DNA of 64,000 nt, taken from Bacteroides sedimenti (lineage in GTDB: Bacteria; Bacteroidota; Bacteroidia; Bacteroidales; Bacteroidaceae). The notes below the pieces were generated by a model. That model was given only the letters and a program-made list of their open reading frames with translations, was not told the origin of the DNA and ran no database searches. The position numbers and the translations under genes were made by a program. The stretch spans positions 2,914,001 to 2,978,000 of the forward strand of contig NZ_AP028055.1 in the NCBI RefSeq assembly GCF_040365225.1, given 5' to 3'. Of this stretch, positions 45,457-54,121 are shown piece after piece. How positions within the stretch are numbered: the stretch's first letter is position 1; every line of letters starts with the position of its first letter.

Positions 45457-46380
45457 TTATTTCTCCTCAATATAATAGTTATTCAGATTCGTTTTATCTA
45501 TACCTCCATCAGTGAATTTAACAACTGAGTATTCTGTTTCTGGTGTATCTCCCCCTGTCATAGTTATGGAAACTTCTCCCACTTTTTTCCCAGGTAGTTC
45601 AACACTCAATCCTGTTTGAGGATTCTTTACCGTTTTTCCTTTTTCCTTCACAATAAATATGTCTCCAACTTCTAAGCCTTGACTTTTTCCTCCGGAAATA
45701 AGAATAGCATCATTGTCATATGCCAGGAAATAGGATTTCCATGGTCTGTTTGTACAGTTATTGATAATATTTTCCACTAATTTGGAAATAGCCATTGAAA
45801 TGGCCTTATCACTAAGAGTTGCATCATAATCGGCTCTTCCACCCACTCCAAGGGTTTGCTTAGTTTTTTGTTCAGCGGTTCCTTTAGCTTCTTCCGAATA
45901 AATAATTAATCCTGTTGAAACGTCCACTAAACGAACGCTGACAGCTGCTTCCACAATCTGTGTTTTACTTGTGGAGAAGACTTTTACATCTCCAATGTTT
46001 TTACGCCCAAATTCAGTGATGGAACCAATAATCAGATAATCCGCACCAATATTCTGATAAGAATTATTCGATTTAGCAGATTCATTTAGTAGTTGATTCA
46101 GGTCGCTCCGCTCCAATAAAATGAATTTGTTGGAGGCTGCTAATTTTGCAGACAAAATATCCAGAGCCTGTTTCCCCATTGGGTCATTCTCTTTGTCATA
46201 AAATAGGCCTTTTGCATACTGGGTTTCATTGGAGAACCGTGAAATAGCAACCTTTCTTTTCAGTGACTTTCCATGCTGTTTTACAGAGGACTCAGGTTCT
46301 ACAACCGTAACCTTATTTTGCCCGTAAACAGTTAGTTGCGTACAAATAAAGATAAGTAGGAAATAGATTAATTTTTTCAT
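45457..46380 (-). CDS. CsgG/HfaB-family secretion-channel-like protein
   Basis: 307 residues with a signal peptide (1-21, …TVYG-QNK). CsgG core: KRKVAISRFSNETQYAKG near 42-59, KFILLERSDLNQLLNES near 94-110, YLIIGSITEFGRKNIG near 124-139, ARLVDVSTGLIIYSEEAKG-like strand and a C-terminal insert with beta-rich GDIFIVKEKGKTV. Unlike E. coli CsgG there is no lipobox Cys, so membrane anchoring would rely on its partners. First gene of the operon; no curli subunit genes are nearby. Confidence 0.85.
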   Translation of the reverse strand: MKKLIYFLLIFICTQLTVYGQNKVTVVEPESSVKQHGKSLKRKVAISRFSNETQYAKGLFYDKENDPMGKQALDILSAKLAASNKFILLERSDLNQLLNESAKSNNSYQNIGADYLIIGSITEFGRKNIGDVKVFSTSKTQIVEAAVSVRLVDVSTGLIIYSEEAKGTAEQKTKQTLGVGGRADYDATLSDKAISMAISKLVENIINNCTNRPWKSYFLAYDNDAILISGGKSQGLEVGDIFIVKEKGKTVKNPQTGLSVELPGKKVGEVSITMTGGDTPETEYSVVKFTDGGIDKTNLNNYYIEEK

Positions 46381-46436
46381 AGTAATCTGAATTAAATAAC
46401 ATCTTATTTAAAAAATAATGAATAATATATTCCAAG

Positions 46437-46444
46437 CAAATATA
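46437..46444 (-). promoter_or_regulatory. -7 box (TATATTTG) of the CsgG operon
   Basis: Exact TAnnTTTG on the minus strand, about 57 bases before ATG 46380. Confidence 0.55.
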
Positions 46445-46644
46445 TAAATAAATTTATCTTTTAATAACACCTAAATGTTAAAATTATATTAGATGATTAA
46501 TATTAATGCTGGTTATCTAAGAAACCGCTATCCTTCTCTGATAATTGTTTATTTATGATTATATTTACGTTTGAGTAAGCAGCTGTTTAATGGATGATTT
46601 TTTCTTTTTTCAATCATGTTACAGGAGAATATATTTTTAATAAA

Positions 46645-46680
46645 ATACCCGGATAAGAAATCATTTTTTCTTATCCGGGT
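46645..46680 (-). terminator. Intrinsic terminator of panE
   Basis: 13-bp stem (46647-46659 with 46668-46680), 8-base loop, T-rich on the minus strand beyond 46647. 42 bases after the panE stop. Confidence 0.8.
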
Positions 46681-46721
46681 AACTATCGGAAATATAAACA
46701 AGTAATTATGTGCTCGTGGTA

Positions 46722-47633
46722 TTATCTGAACTTTTCTGCAATTTTTCTATATGTCGGTGTCTCGATTCCAAGTTCTTCACCTCTTGTGATAAAATCAAAG
46801 AGTAACCCATCCACTTCCGATTCGTGCCCTTTGCTGATGTCTTTTTGCATCGAAGCCGTGCTGTGTGGGTCCAGCTTATCAAGTACTTTCAGGTTATAGG
46901 TTACAGTGTCTTCCTGGAATTTGATGCCCATAGCTTTACCAATTGCTCCACTTTCACGAGATAACCCGATGAATGTATCCCGTTCTTTGCCCTCCTGCTG
47001 CAATACACCCATCGGTACATCGTAATATGCCCCGGTGCAGGCCATAGCGGAGATGAATGACCACTTCACGAATGTGTCTCGATTGATATCATCCGAAATT
47101 GGGGCTTTGATGCCGCATTCCTGCAAGTCATTCTGCACTTTCAGCAACTTTTCATAAGGGACATTATCTTCTTTCCTTGCTCCAAACACCAATCGGAATA
47201 TAGTTCCCATTTGAGTGATCTCACCTGGTGCTGAAACAAATCCTACAATGTAAATGCATCCATCTAGAACAGTCACATTTTTCACTTTGCGTTGAATCTT
47301 CGAACCGGTTCCGTAAACATTCAATATTGGGATAACTATAGTGCCTTCATGAGATGCGCGTTCAATCAGTTCGGTGATAGAATCAATTGAATAGCCCTTG
47401 ACACAGACAAAGATTACATCGGCTTTGGCGTTATACTCCTCAGAAGTACAAGCTTTAACCCGTACTACATGTTCTCCTTTCAGGCCTGATTTCAGCTTCA
47501 TCCCATTCTCTTGCATCGCTTTAAGGTGTACACCTCTAGCAATGCATGTCACATCATGTCCACCTAAGGCAAGAAAGCCGGCTATACTTCCGCCTACTCC
47601 TCCAGTCCCTATAATCAGATACTTTGTAACCAT
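46722..47633 (-). CDS. panE: 2-dehydropantoate 2-reductase (ApbA/PanE family)
   Basis: NADPH-dependent reduction of ketopantoate to pantoate in CoA synthesis. 303 residues. Rossmann motif IIGTGGVGGSIAGFLALGGH at 7-26, NAD-proximal VIFVCVKGY near 73-81, and C-terminal helical domain with the conserved K(W/S)F segment (RDTFVKWSFISAMA). Only panE of the pathway is in the window. Family relatives with other substrates exist, so function is probable rather than certain. Confidence 0.85.
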   Translation of the reverse strand: MVTKYLIIGTGGVGGSIAGFLALGGHDVTCIARGVHLKAMQENGMKLKSGLKGEHVVRVKACTSEEYNAKADVIFVCVKGYSIDSITELIERASHEGTIVIPILNVYGTGSKIQRKVKNVTVLDGCIYIVGFVSAPGEITQMGTIFRLVFGARKEDNVPYEKLLKVQNDLQECGIKAPISDDINRDTFVKWSFISAMACTGAYYDVPMGVLQQEGKERDTFIGLSRESGAIGKAMGIKFQEDTVTYNLKVLDKLDPHSTASMQKDISKGHESEVDGLLFDFITRGEELGIETPTYRKIAEKFR

Positions 47634-47646
47634 TCTGTTTTATTGA

Positions 47647-47689
47647 TTAAAAAAGGGTTGAAAATTCAGTTTGTCTGTTTTCAACCCTT
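47647..47689 (-). terminator. Intrinsic terminator of ychF
   Basis: 12-bp stem AAGGGTTGAAAA (47653-47664 with 47678-47689) followed by T residues on the minus strand; 7 bases after the ychF stop. Confidence 0.88.
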
Positions 47690-47695
47690 CAGGTT

Positions 47696-48799
47696 TTATA
47701 CGTTAAATCGGAAGTGCATGATATCGCCGTCTTGCACCACATATTCTTTTCCTTCTACACCCAGTTTCCCAGCCTCTTTTACGGCTGCTTCTGAACCCAG
47801 TTCAATGAAATCGTGATATTTAATTACCTCTGCCCGGATAAATCCTTTTTCAAAGTCAGTATGAATTACTCCGGCACATTGTGGTGCTTTACTCCCTTTC
47901 AGGTAAGTCCATGCCCGAACCTCCTGAACTCCGACAGTGAAATAGGTCTCCAGATTCAGTAATTTATAGGCTGATTTAATCAATCTTGCTACACCCGATT
48001 CTGTCAAACCAATCTCGCCAAGGAACATTTCACGCTCTTCGTACGTTTCGAATTCTGCAATTTCAGATTCTATCTTGGCAGCAACAATTAGCAACTGAGC
48101 ATTTTCATCTTTTGTAGCATCACGAACCATTTCTACGTATTTATTTCCATTTACAGCACTTTCTTCATCTACATTACATACGTAGAGAACCGGTTTGCTA
48201 GTAAGTAAGAACAGTTCTTTGGCAATCTTTTGTTCGTCTTTTGTCTCAAAAGTAACTGTGCGGGCCGATTTTCCTTGTTCAAGCGCCTCTTTGTACTTAA
48301 TCAGCACTTCGTATGTCATCTTGGCTACCTTATCTCCGCCGGTCTGAGCCTGTTTTTGAACTTTCTGAATGCGGCTATCAATTGTATCCAGGTCCTTCAG
48401 CTGAAGTTCATAATCAATAATTTCCTTGTCACGAATTGGATTAACGTTTCCATCCACATGCACCACGTTGTCATCGTCAAAACAACGGAGAACGTGAATA
48501 ATAGCATCTGTTTCACGAATGTTTGCAAGGAACTTGTTTCCCAGTCCTTCCCCTTTGCTTGCACCTTTTACTAAACCTGCGATATCTACAATTTCTACAG
48601 TAGTTGGGACAACTCTCTGGGGATGAACTAATTCGGCAAGTTTATTTAGACGTTCATCGGGGACAGTGATAACTCCCACGTTGGGCTCAATCGTACAAAA
48701 AGGAAAGTTTGCAGACTGTGCCTTTGCGTTAGACAAGCAATTGAAAAGAGTCGATTTTCCCACGTTGGGAAGTCCGACGATACCACATTGTAAAGCCAT
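47696..48799 (-). CDS. ychF: Redox-regulated ATPase/GTPase YchF (OLA1 family)
   Basis: 367 residues, full length. G1 GIVGLPNVGKSTLFN at 6-20, G3 DIAGLVKGAS, the NxxE variant that favours ATP (CNVDEES) near 224, a coiled-coil insert (110-200) and the C-terminal TGS-type domain ending YVVQDGDIMHFRFNV. Ribosome-associated. Monocistronic with a consensus promoter (48845-48875) and its own terminator. Confidence 0.95.
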   Translation of the reverse strand: MALQCGIVGLPNVGKSTLFNCLSNAKAQSANFPFCTIEPNVGVITVPDERLNKLAELVHPQRVVPTTVEIVDIAGLVKGASKGEGLGNKFLANIRETDAIIHVLRCFDDDNVVHVDGNVNPIRDKEIIDYELQLKDLDTIDSRIQKVQKQAQTGGDKVAKMTYEVLIKYKEALEQGKSARTVTFETKDEQKIAKELFLLTSKPVLYVCNVDEESAVNGNKYVEMVRDATKDENAQLLIVAAKIESEIAEFETYEEREMFLGEIGLTESGVARLIKSAYKLLNLETYFTVGVQEVRAWTYLKGSKAPQCAGVIHTDFEKGFIRAEVIKYHDFIELGSEAAVKEAGKLGVEGKEYVVQDGDIMHFRFNV

Positions 48800-48844
48800 T
48801 CTTTATATCGTTATTTTGTTGTTATTCAAACTTTTTTCAGGGTG

Positions 48845-48875
48845 CAAAAGTACAAATTATTCGGGTGAATACAAA
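48845..48875 (-). promoter_or_regulatory. Consensus promoter of ychF
   Basis: On the minus strand TTTG (48872-48875), 19-base spacer, TACTTTTG (48845-48852): a two-part Bacteroidetes match, 46 bases before the ATG. Confidence 0.7.
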
Positions 48876-49068
48876 GGATTAACCATTTACCTTGAGTATT
48901 AATAATATCTATAAAGGAAGTTTTACCATTTATACACCTGATATTTTCCATTCTGCAATGATGGTTAGACATAGTTTGTCAGGTCAGAATCCTCATCGGA
49001 TTTGGCATTACTTCTTTGAATCTGTCTATTGAAAATGGTCTGATGATGAATGATATGGATGTTCATAA

Positions 49069-49389
49069 CGAAAGACATGCCGCCACCATTTTTCATCATG
49101 CGTTAGTTATGCAGAGTTCGGGAAAAAGAGAGTCAAAGCAAGAAATGTAACAATCACATCTGGTAATGCAACCGACGATTGTTTAACAGCAACTGCTGAC
49201 GAAACTCCTTTGATCGATCCTGATAATCTTAAACAAGAATTTACCGGAAGAAGTCTTACTCAGAATGATATCCCGATTCACCACCTTGCCAAAGTAGCAT
49301 CTGGTAAACTTTTTGAAGAAGGTCATTACGGCAGTGATTCGAATCGGGTAGGGAAGATACTTTGTTTTTGTAACGATTTCATTTCTTAG
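49069..49389 (+). pseudogene. Open frame without start codon; possible gene remnant
   Basis: 106 codons with no ATG and no stop until 49387-49389. The middle reads VKARNVTITSGNATDD…TADETPLIDPDNLKQEF…IPIHHLAKVASG. A faint rhythm of a catalase N-terminus (GN..DD, TA, IP, H, AK) is visible, but spacing does not match and I do not claim it. It may be the remains of a deleted gene. Confidence 0.25.
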
Positions 49390-49398
49390 ACATCAATA

Positions 49399-49462
49399 AA
49401 AAATATCTGTGATTATTCCTCGTTCAAAAATTGCTAGAGCGTTGATAATCACAGATATTTTT
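49399..49462. terminator. Long hairpin with terminator-like ends
   Basis: Perfect 18-bp inverted repeat (49399-49416 with 49445-49462), 28-base loop, A run left and T run right, so usable in either direction. No intact gene feeds it from the left; it may have ended the degraded frame just upstream. Confidence 0.6.
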
Positions 49463-49490
49463 ACGATTTATATAGATTTTCCAAACCTAT

Positions 49491-49506
49491 TGTTTCACGT
49501 GAAATA
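49491..49506. promoter_or_regulatory. parS-like centromere site
   Basis: TGTTTCACGTGAAATA matches the widely conserved ParB-binding parS consensus TGTTTCACGTGAAACA at 15 of 16 positions. It is the centre of a 32-bp near-perfect palindrome (49483-49514). A second copy is at 58244. Confidence 0.7.
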
Positions 49507-49543
49507 ATAGGTTTTATCAGCATCTTTTATAAAATTTCCCTTT

Positions 49544-49960
49544 TTAAACGGGGATAAAGCGCAGTAGGCAGTATTCATCTGATTCTACCCCTTTAGGAAA
49601 GAACTCTTTCCATTTATTGTTCCACGCTTTTCTCTTAAGTTCCTTGTCCTCTACTAACTCAAGTTTCCCTTGAAGCAGTAGTGCTTTGTAAGTATCATGA
49701 TCATAAAAGTAAAGGGCAGATTTATTGTTGGCGATGATCTCCTGAATCTTTTTAGTAGAAAGATGAGTAGTAAGATAAATGGTCATCGGATTCTCTTCTT
49801 TCTCGTATAGCGGAGTAAGGTATGTATATTCCTTGTGCCTGAGATTCATCATGATACGTGTAGTAGGGTATCCCTCCTCATCTATTGTTGATAGAAATAC
49901 CAGAGGTATTGATTCAATTATTTCAAGAGCTGCCTTTTTTTGTTCTTCTATCTGTTTCAT
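49544..49960 (-). CDS. Pyridoxamine 5'-phosphate oxidase-like (split-barrel flavin-binding) protein
   Basis: 138 residues from ATG 49960. The TTG two codons earlier adds only MH. Split-barrel FMN-binding fold: VFLSTIDEEGYPTTRIM at about 20-36, MTIYLTTHLSTKKIQEI near 58-74 and SALYFYDHDTYKALLLQGKLELV near 80-102, as in the general stress protein 26 group. Not the vitamin B6 enzyme itself. Ligand (FMN, F420 or haem) not determined. Downstream of polA on the same strand, 65 bases away. Confidence 0.8.
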   Translation of the reverse strand: MKQIEEQKKAALEIIESIPLVFLSTIDEEGYPTTRIMMNLRHKEYTYLTPLYEKEENPMTIYLTTHLSTKKIQEIIANNKSALYFYDHDTYKALLLQGKLELVEDKELKRKAWNNKWKEFFPKGVESDEYCLLRFIPV

Positions 49961-50024
49961 ATGCAATTATTCATTTAATCTATTAAACAAGCGTTTGAAT
50001 CTCATTGTTTTATAATCCAGAAAA

Positions 50025-52802
50025 TTAATGTGCTTCCAGCCAGTTATTCCCCCATCCGCAGTCGGCTTTTAACGGAACGTGCATGTGGTAGGCATTCTCC
50101 ATTTCTTCCATCACAATTCGTTCCACCAACTCTTTCTCATCGGATGGAACGCTGAAGTTTAATTCGTCATGCACCTGAAGGATCATTTTGGCTTTTATAT
50201 TCTCTCGTTTAAAACGGTTATAAATATTAACCATTGCAACCTTGATAATGTCGGCTGCACTTCCCTGAATCGGAGCATTAATAGCATTTCTTTCAGCATA
50301 ACCTCTCACTACTGCATTGCGTGAATTGATATCGGGTAGGTATCGTTTCCTATGGAAAATAGTTTCAACATAACCGTTATTCCTGGCTACTTCAATGCTC
50401 TTATCCATGTACTCCTTTACCTTTGGATAGGTTTCAAAGTATCCGTCAATTAGCTCTTTTGCCTCTTTTCTTTCCACAGCCATTCGCTCAGCTAAACCGA
50501 ATACTGAAATACCGTAGATTATTCCAAAGTTGGCTGTTTTCGCCTTCCGTCTCATATCTTTTGTTACCTCAGAAATATCTGTTTTATAGATCTTTGCAGC
50601 TGTTGCAGCATGAATGTCATGCCCTGAAGTAAAGGCTTCAACCATGTTAGGGTCTTCGCTTAGATGTGCCATAATTCTCAATTCAATCTGTGAATAGTCG
50701 GCAGAGAAAAAGCTGCATCCTTCATCCGGGATAAATGCTTTTCTGATCTCTTTTCCGTCTTCGTCACGGATTGGAATATTCTGCAGATTGGGGTTGCTGG
50801 AACTTAATCGTCCTGTTGCCGTCACAGTCTGATTGAATGAGGTATGAATCTTACCGGTTTTGGGATTGATTAGTTGTGGTAGTGCATCGACATAAGTGCT
50901 GACCAGTTTTTTTAGTCCGCGGTATTCCAGAATTTTTTCAACAACCGGGTGTTTACTCCGCAGGCTCTCCAGAACATCCTCCGATGTGGAGTACTGACCA
51001 GTTTTGGTCTTCTTGGCTTTTTCAACCACTTTCAGTTTTTCAAAAAGAACCTCACCCACCTGTTTGGGGGAACTGATGTTGAACTCCATTCCGGCAAGTG
51101 CGAAAATTTCTTTTTCTATTTCGTTCATTCTTGAGTTAAAATCCTCAGAAGTTTGACCGAGCGTGTCGGTATCCAGTTTCATCCCATTTCTTTCAATATT
51201 GGCAAGAACCGGAACAAGTGGCATCTCGATTTTGTAAAACAGATCTTCCACCCCGTTTTCCTTCAGCTCTTTTTCAAGAACATTTTTAAGTTTCAATGTT
51301 ACATCGGCATCTTCGCAAGCGTACTTGTAAACCTGTTCGGGAGAAAGGTCGCGCATGTTTCCCTGGTTTTTCCCTTTTGCCCCGATCAGCTCCTCAATTT
51401 TGATTGTATTGTAGTTTAGATAAATTTCTGCAAGGTAATCCATGCCATGTCTGAGTTCCGGTTGAAGAACATAGTGAGCAATCATTGTATCGAAAATCTC
51501 ACCCTTTATTTCTACTCCATAATTTTGGAGTACCAGCATGTCGTACTTAATGTTCTGTCCCACCTTGAGCGATTTTTCATTTTCGAAGATAGGGCGGAGC
51601 TCATTAACAATTTTTTGCGCTTCCTCTTGGTCGGCAGGTACCGGAATGTAGTAAGCCTGATTTTCGGCCACGCTAAAGCTCATTCCTACCAATTCTGCCG
51701 ATATCGGATCGGTTCCGGTGGTTTCGGTGTCTAGGCTAATAATCTCAGATGTCAATATCCTTTGAATAAAATCAGTCCTCTTCGCTTCATTATCAATAAG
51801 TTGATAGTCGTAATCGATCGATTCTAACCCTGCTAGATTCGAGTATTTTTCTTCTTCCTGCCCTTCGGGCGTGAAAAATCCAAAGAGATCGCCTTGTTGT
51901 GGGGCTATGTTCACCTGTTTTTTCTCAATTTTGAAAATTCGCTCAATCAGGTTACGAAATTCCAGCTCCTCGAAAATTTTTCTCAGTTCTTCTTCGTTTG
52001 GTTCCTCCCGAACCAGTTCATCCATTTTTAGTTCTATGGGAACATCGATTTTTATGGTCGCCAAAAATTTAGAGAAGGTAATCATCTCCTTGTTGGTTTC
52101 CACTTTTGTTTTTAGTGCACCTTTAAGTTGGTCAGTATGCTCCAGCAGATTTTCGATGCTGCCAAATTCACCAATTAATTTTAGTGCCGTTTTTTCTCCA
52201 ACGCCTGGACATCCCGGAATGTTGTCCGAGCTGTCACCCATCAACCCAAGCAAGTCGATTACCTGAGCAGGGGAGGAGATATCATATTTTGCTTTCACCT
52301 CTTCTACGCCAAGAACTTCAAATTCTTTGTCGCCGAATTTGGGACGGTACATAAAAACATGCTCACTTACCAGCTGGCCATAATCTTTATCGGGAGTCAT
52401 CATGTAAGTAGTGATTCCCAGTTCGCCGGCTTTAGTCGCCAACGTACCAATTACATCATCTGCTTCATACCCCGGAATCTCCAGAATTGGAATACGATAA
52501 GCCCGGATAATGTCCTTAATTATTGGCACCGCAGTTCGGATTCCTTCCGGTGTTTCCTCTCTATGTGCCTTATATTGTTCAAAAGCTTCATGTCTGAAAG
52601 TGGGTCCCGAGGGGTCGAAAGCCACCCCGATATGTGTAGGATTTTCCTTTTTCAGCAGCTCCTCAAGGGTGTTAACAAAACCTAGAATAGCAGATGTGTT
52701 AAGGCCTTTGGAGTTAAATCTTGGGCTTTTAATAAATGCATAGTAGGCTCTGTATATGAGTGCGTAAGCGTCAAGAAGGAATAATTTATCAGTCTGATTC
52801 AT
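50025..52802 (-). CDS. polA: DNA polymerase I
   Basis: 925 residues with all three domains. 5'-3' exonuclease at about 1-290 (LLDAYALIYRAYYAF, EADDVIGTLA), 3'-5' exonuclease at about 330-510 with intact Asp/Glu (SLDTETTGTDP), polymerase at about 540-925 (YSQIELRIMAHLS, KTANFGIIYG, QVHDEL). Removes RNA primers and fills repair gaps, including those left by UvrABC. Divergent from the polyprenyl synthase gene. Confidence 0.96.
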   Translation of the reverse strand: MNQTDKLFLLDAYALIYRAYYAFIKSPRFNSKGLNTSAILGFVNTLEELLKKENPTHIGVAFDPSGPTFRHEAFEQYKAHREETPEGIRTAVPIIKDIIRAYRIPILEIPGYEADDVIGTLATKAGELGITTYMMTPDKDYGQLVSEHVFMYRPKFGDKEFEVLGVEEVKAKYDISSPAQVIDLLGLMGDSSDNIPGCPGVGEKTALKLIGEFGSIENLLEHTDQLKGALKTKVETNKEMITFSKFLATIKIDVPIELKMDELVREEPNEEELRKIFEELEFRNLIERIFKIEKKQVNIAPQQGDLFGFFTPEGQEEEKYSNLAGLESIDYDYQLIDNEAKRTDFIQRILTSEIISLDTETTGTDPISAELVGMSFSVAENQAYYIPVPADQEEAQKIVNELRPIFENEKSLKVGQNIKYDMLVLQNYGVEIKGEIFDTMIAHYVLQPELRHGMDYLAEIYLNYNTIKIEELIGAKGKNQGNMRDLSPEQVYKYACEDADVTLKLKNVLEKELKENGVEDLFYKIEMPLVPVLANIERNGMKLDTDTLGQTSEDFNSRMNEIEKEIFALAGMEFNISSPKQVGEVLFEKLKVVEKAKKTKTGQYSTSEDVLESLRSKHPVVEKILEYRGLKKLVSTYVDALPQLINPKTGKIHTSFNQTVTATGRLSSSNPNLQNIPIRDEDGKEIRKAFIPDEGCSFFSADYSQIELRIMAHLSEDPNMVEAFTSGHDIHAATAAKIYKTDISEVTKDMRRKAKTANFGIIYGISVFGLAERMAVERKEAKELIDGYFETYPKVKEYMDKSIEVARNNGYVETIFHRKRYLPDINSRNAVVRGYAERNAINAPIQGSAADIIKVAMVNIYNRFKRENIKAKMILQVHDELNFSVPSDEKELVERIVMEEMENAYHMHVPLKADCGWGNNWLEAH

Positions 52803-52863
52803 AATCTTTCATATTTTTCTTTGGTAAAATTACAAAAAAATACCAGATTAATGGTTTTATTAT

Positions 52864-52871
52864 TACTTTTG
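52864..52871 (+). promoter_or_regulatory. -7 box (TACTTTTG) of the polyprenyl synthetase gene
   Basis: Exact TAnnTTTG, 19 bases before ATG 52891. Confidence 0.6.
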
Positions 52872-52890
52872 TGGTCAAATTCAATTTTCT

Positions 52891-53865
52891 ATGGACAGAT
52901 TATCTCAGATTAAGTCTCCTATAAACACAGATTTAGAGCAGTTCAAAGAGCTCTTTCATACTTCGTTGGATAATTCGAATCCCTTATTGAAAGAGGTGCT
53001 TTCGCATATCAAACAACGAAAAGGGAAGATGATGCGTCCAATTTTGGTTTTACTGATTGCTCGTTTGTTAGGAAAAGTAACCAGCTCGACACTGCATGCC
53101 GCAGTTTCTTTAGAGCTTCTTCACACAGCCAGTCTGGTTCATGATGATGTGGTTGATGAGAGCTCCGAACGTCGAGGACAGGCATCTGTAAACGCAATCT
53201 ATAACAATAAGGTATCTATTCTTGTAGGAGATTATCTGCTTGCCACCTGTCTTTATCAAGCTGCCTTCTCTAATAATAACGAGATAATTAAAGTGGTTTC
53301 GCAGCTGGGACAAGATTTATCAGAAGGGGAGTTGCTTCAACTTTCTAATGTAAGTAATACCGAAATATCAGAATCTGTCTATTTTGATGTAATCCGCAAA
53401 AAAACAGCAGCTCTATTCGCTGCATGTACACAAACTGCTGCCCTGTCGGCCGATGCTACTCCAGAGCAACTGGAAATGGCTCGTTTGTTTGGTGAATATA
53501 CCGGAATTTGTTTCCAGATTAAAGACGATATCTTTGATTATTTCGATGATAGAGAGGTAGGGAAACCTACGGGAAATGATATGCGTGAAGGAAAACTTAC
53601 ATTGCCTGCTATTCATGCAATCAATCACTCTGACGATTTTTCAGTAAAGGAGATGGCTGTAAAGATTAAAGCCGGCACAGCTACGGTCGAAGAAATAACC
53701 GGAATGATCAATTATACGAAAAAGAACATGGGTATTGAATATGCAACGCAGGTAATGATGGATTACCATTCAAAAGCAATCAGCTTACTGGCTGATTTCC
53801 CAGATTCCGAAATAAAACGTTCTTTGGTCGATTATCTGGATTACGTGGTTGATCGAAAGAAATAA
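52891..53865 (+). CDS. Trans-polyprenyl diphosphate synthase
   Basis: Elongates allylic diphosphates with isopentenyl diphosphate; long-chain products serve as quinone side chains (menaquinone in this group). 324 residues, IspB-like length. First Asp-rich motif D85-D-V-V-D89, second D212-D-I-F-D216, KxxRP motif KGKMMRP near 44-50. Chain length cannot be read off. Single gene with its own promoter and terminator. Confidence 0.9.
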   Translation: MDRLSQIKSPINTDLEQFKELFHTSLDNSNPLLKEVLSHIKQRKGKMMRPILVLLIARLLGKVTSSTLHAAVSLELLHTASLVHDDVVDESSERRGQASVNAIYNNKVSILVGDYLLATCLYQAAFSNNNEIIKVVSQLGQDLSEGELLQLSNVSNTEISESVYFDVIRKKTAALFAACTQTAALSADATPEQLEMARLFGEYTGICFQIKDDIFDYFDDREVGKPTGNDMREGKLTLPAIHAINHSDDFSVKEMAVKIKAGTATVEEITGMINYTKKNMGIEYATQVMMDYHSKAISLLADFPDSEIKRSLVDYLDYVVDRKK

Positions 53866-54036
53866 CCCATTTATTGCAGTCTATTTAATTATTATTTCAG
53901 TTGTTTTCCCCGGTAAGGTGTAGGTGTAAACAGAATATACTCTAGGGCAAACCTAGTTTTAATCCGGACCATTTTATTATTTAGAGGCAAATAAACAGCT
54001 TAACTATCGGGATAAGTTCGATTAACGATATAGAAC

Positions 54037-54090
54037 AATCCCCTGTATCTCTTCTCTAAAACGGAGGTGATACAGGGGATTACTTTTTTT
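54037..54090 (+). terminator. Intrinsic terminator of the polyprenyl synthase gene
   Basis: 13-bp perfect stem (54037-54049 with 54069-54081), 19-base loop, then a run of T residues on the plus strand. About 170 bases after the stop. Confidence 0.8.
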
Positions 54091-54121
54091 ATTGTTTCAA
54101 AATCCGGATAGGAGGGTTGTC

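Larger units (their letters stand above)
46381..46721. other. Intergenic region upstream of the CsgG operon
   Basis: Carries the CsgG-operon promoter box on the right of the start codon, an AT-rich stretch, and the panE terminator. No coding potential seen. Confidence 0.6.
48800..49543. other. Intergenic region with a degraded frame, hairpin and parS-like site
   Basis: 744 bases without an intact gene. It contains the ychF promoter, an open frame without start codon at 49069-49389, an 18-bp hairpin at 49399-49462 and the palindrome at 49483-49514, each listed separately. Confidence 0.55.

Noticed and set aside
49114..49389. Catalase remnant
   Set aside because: A few motif residues line up with a catalase N-terminus, but spacing between them is wrong; left unassigned.
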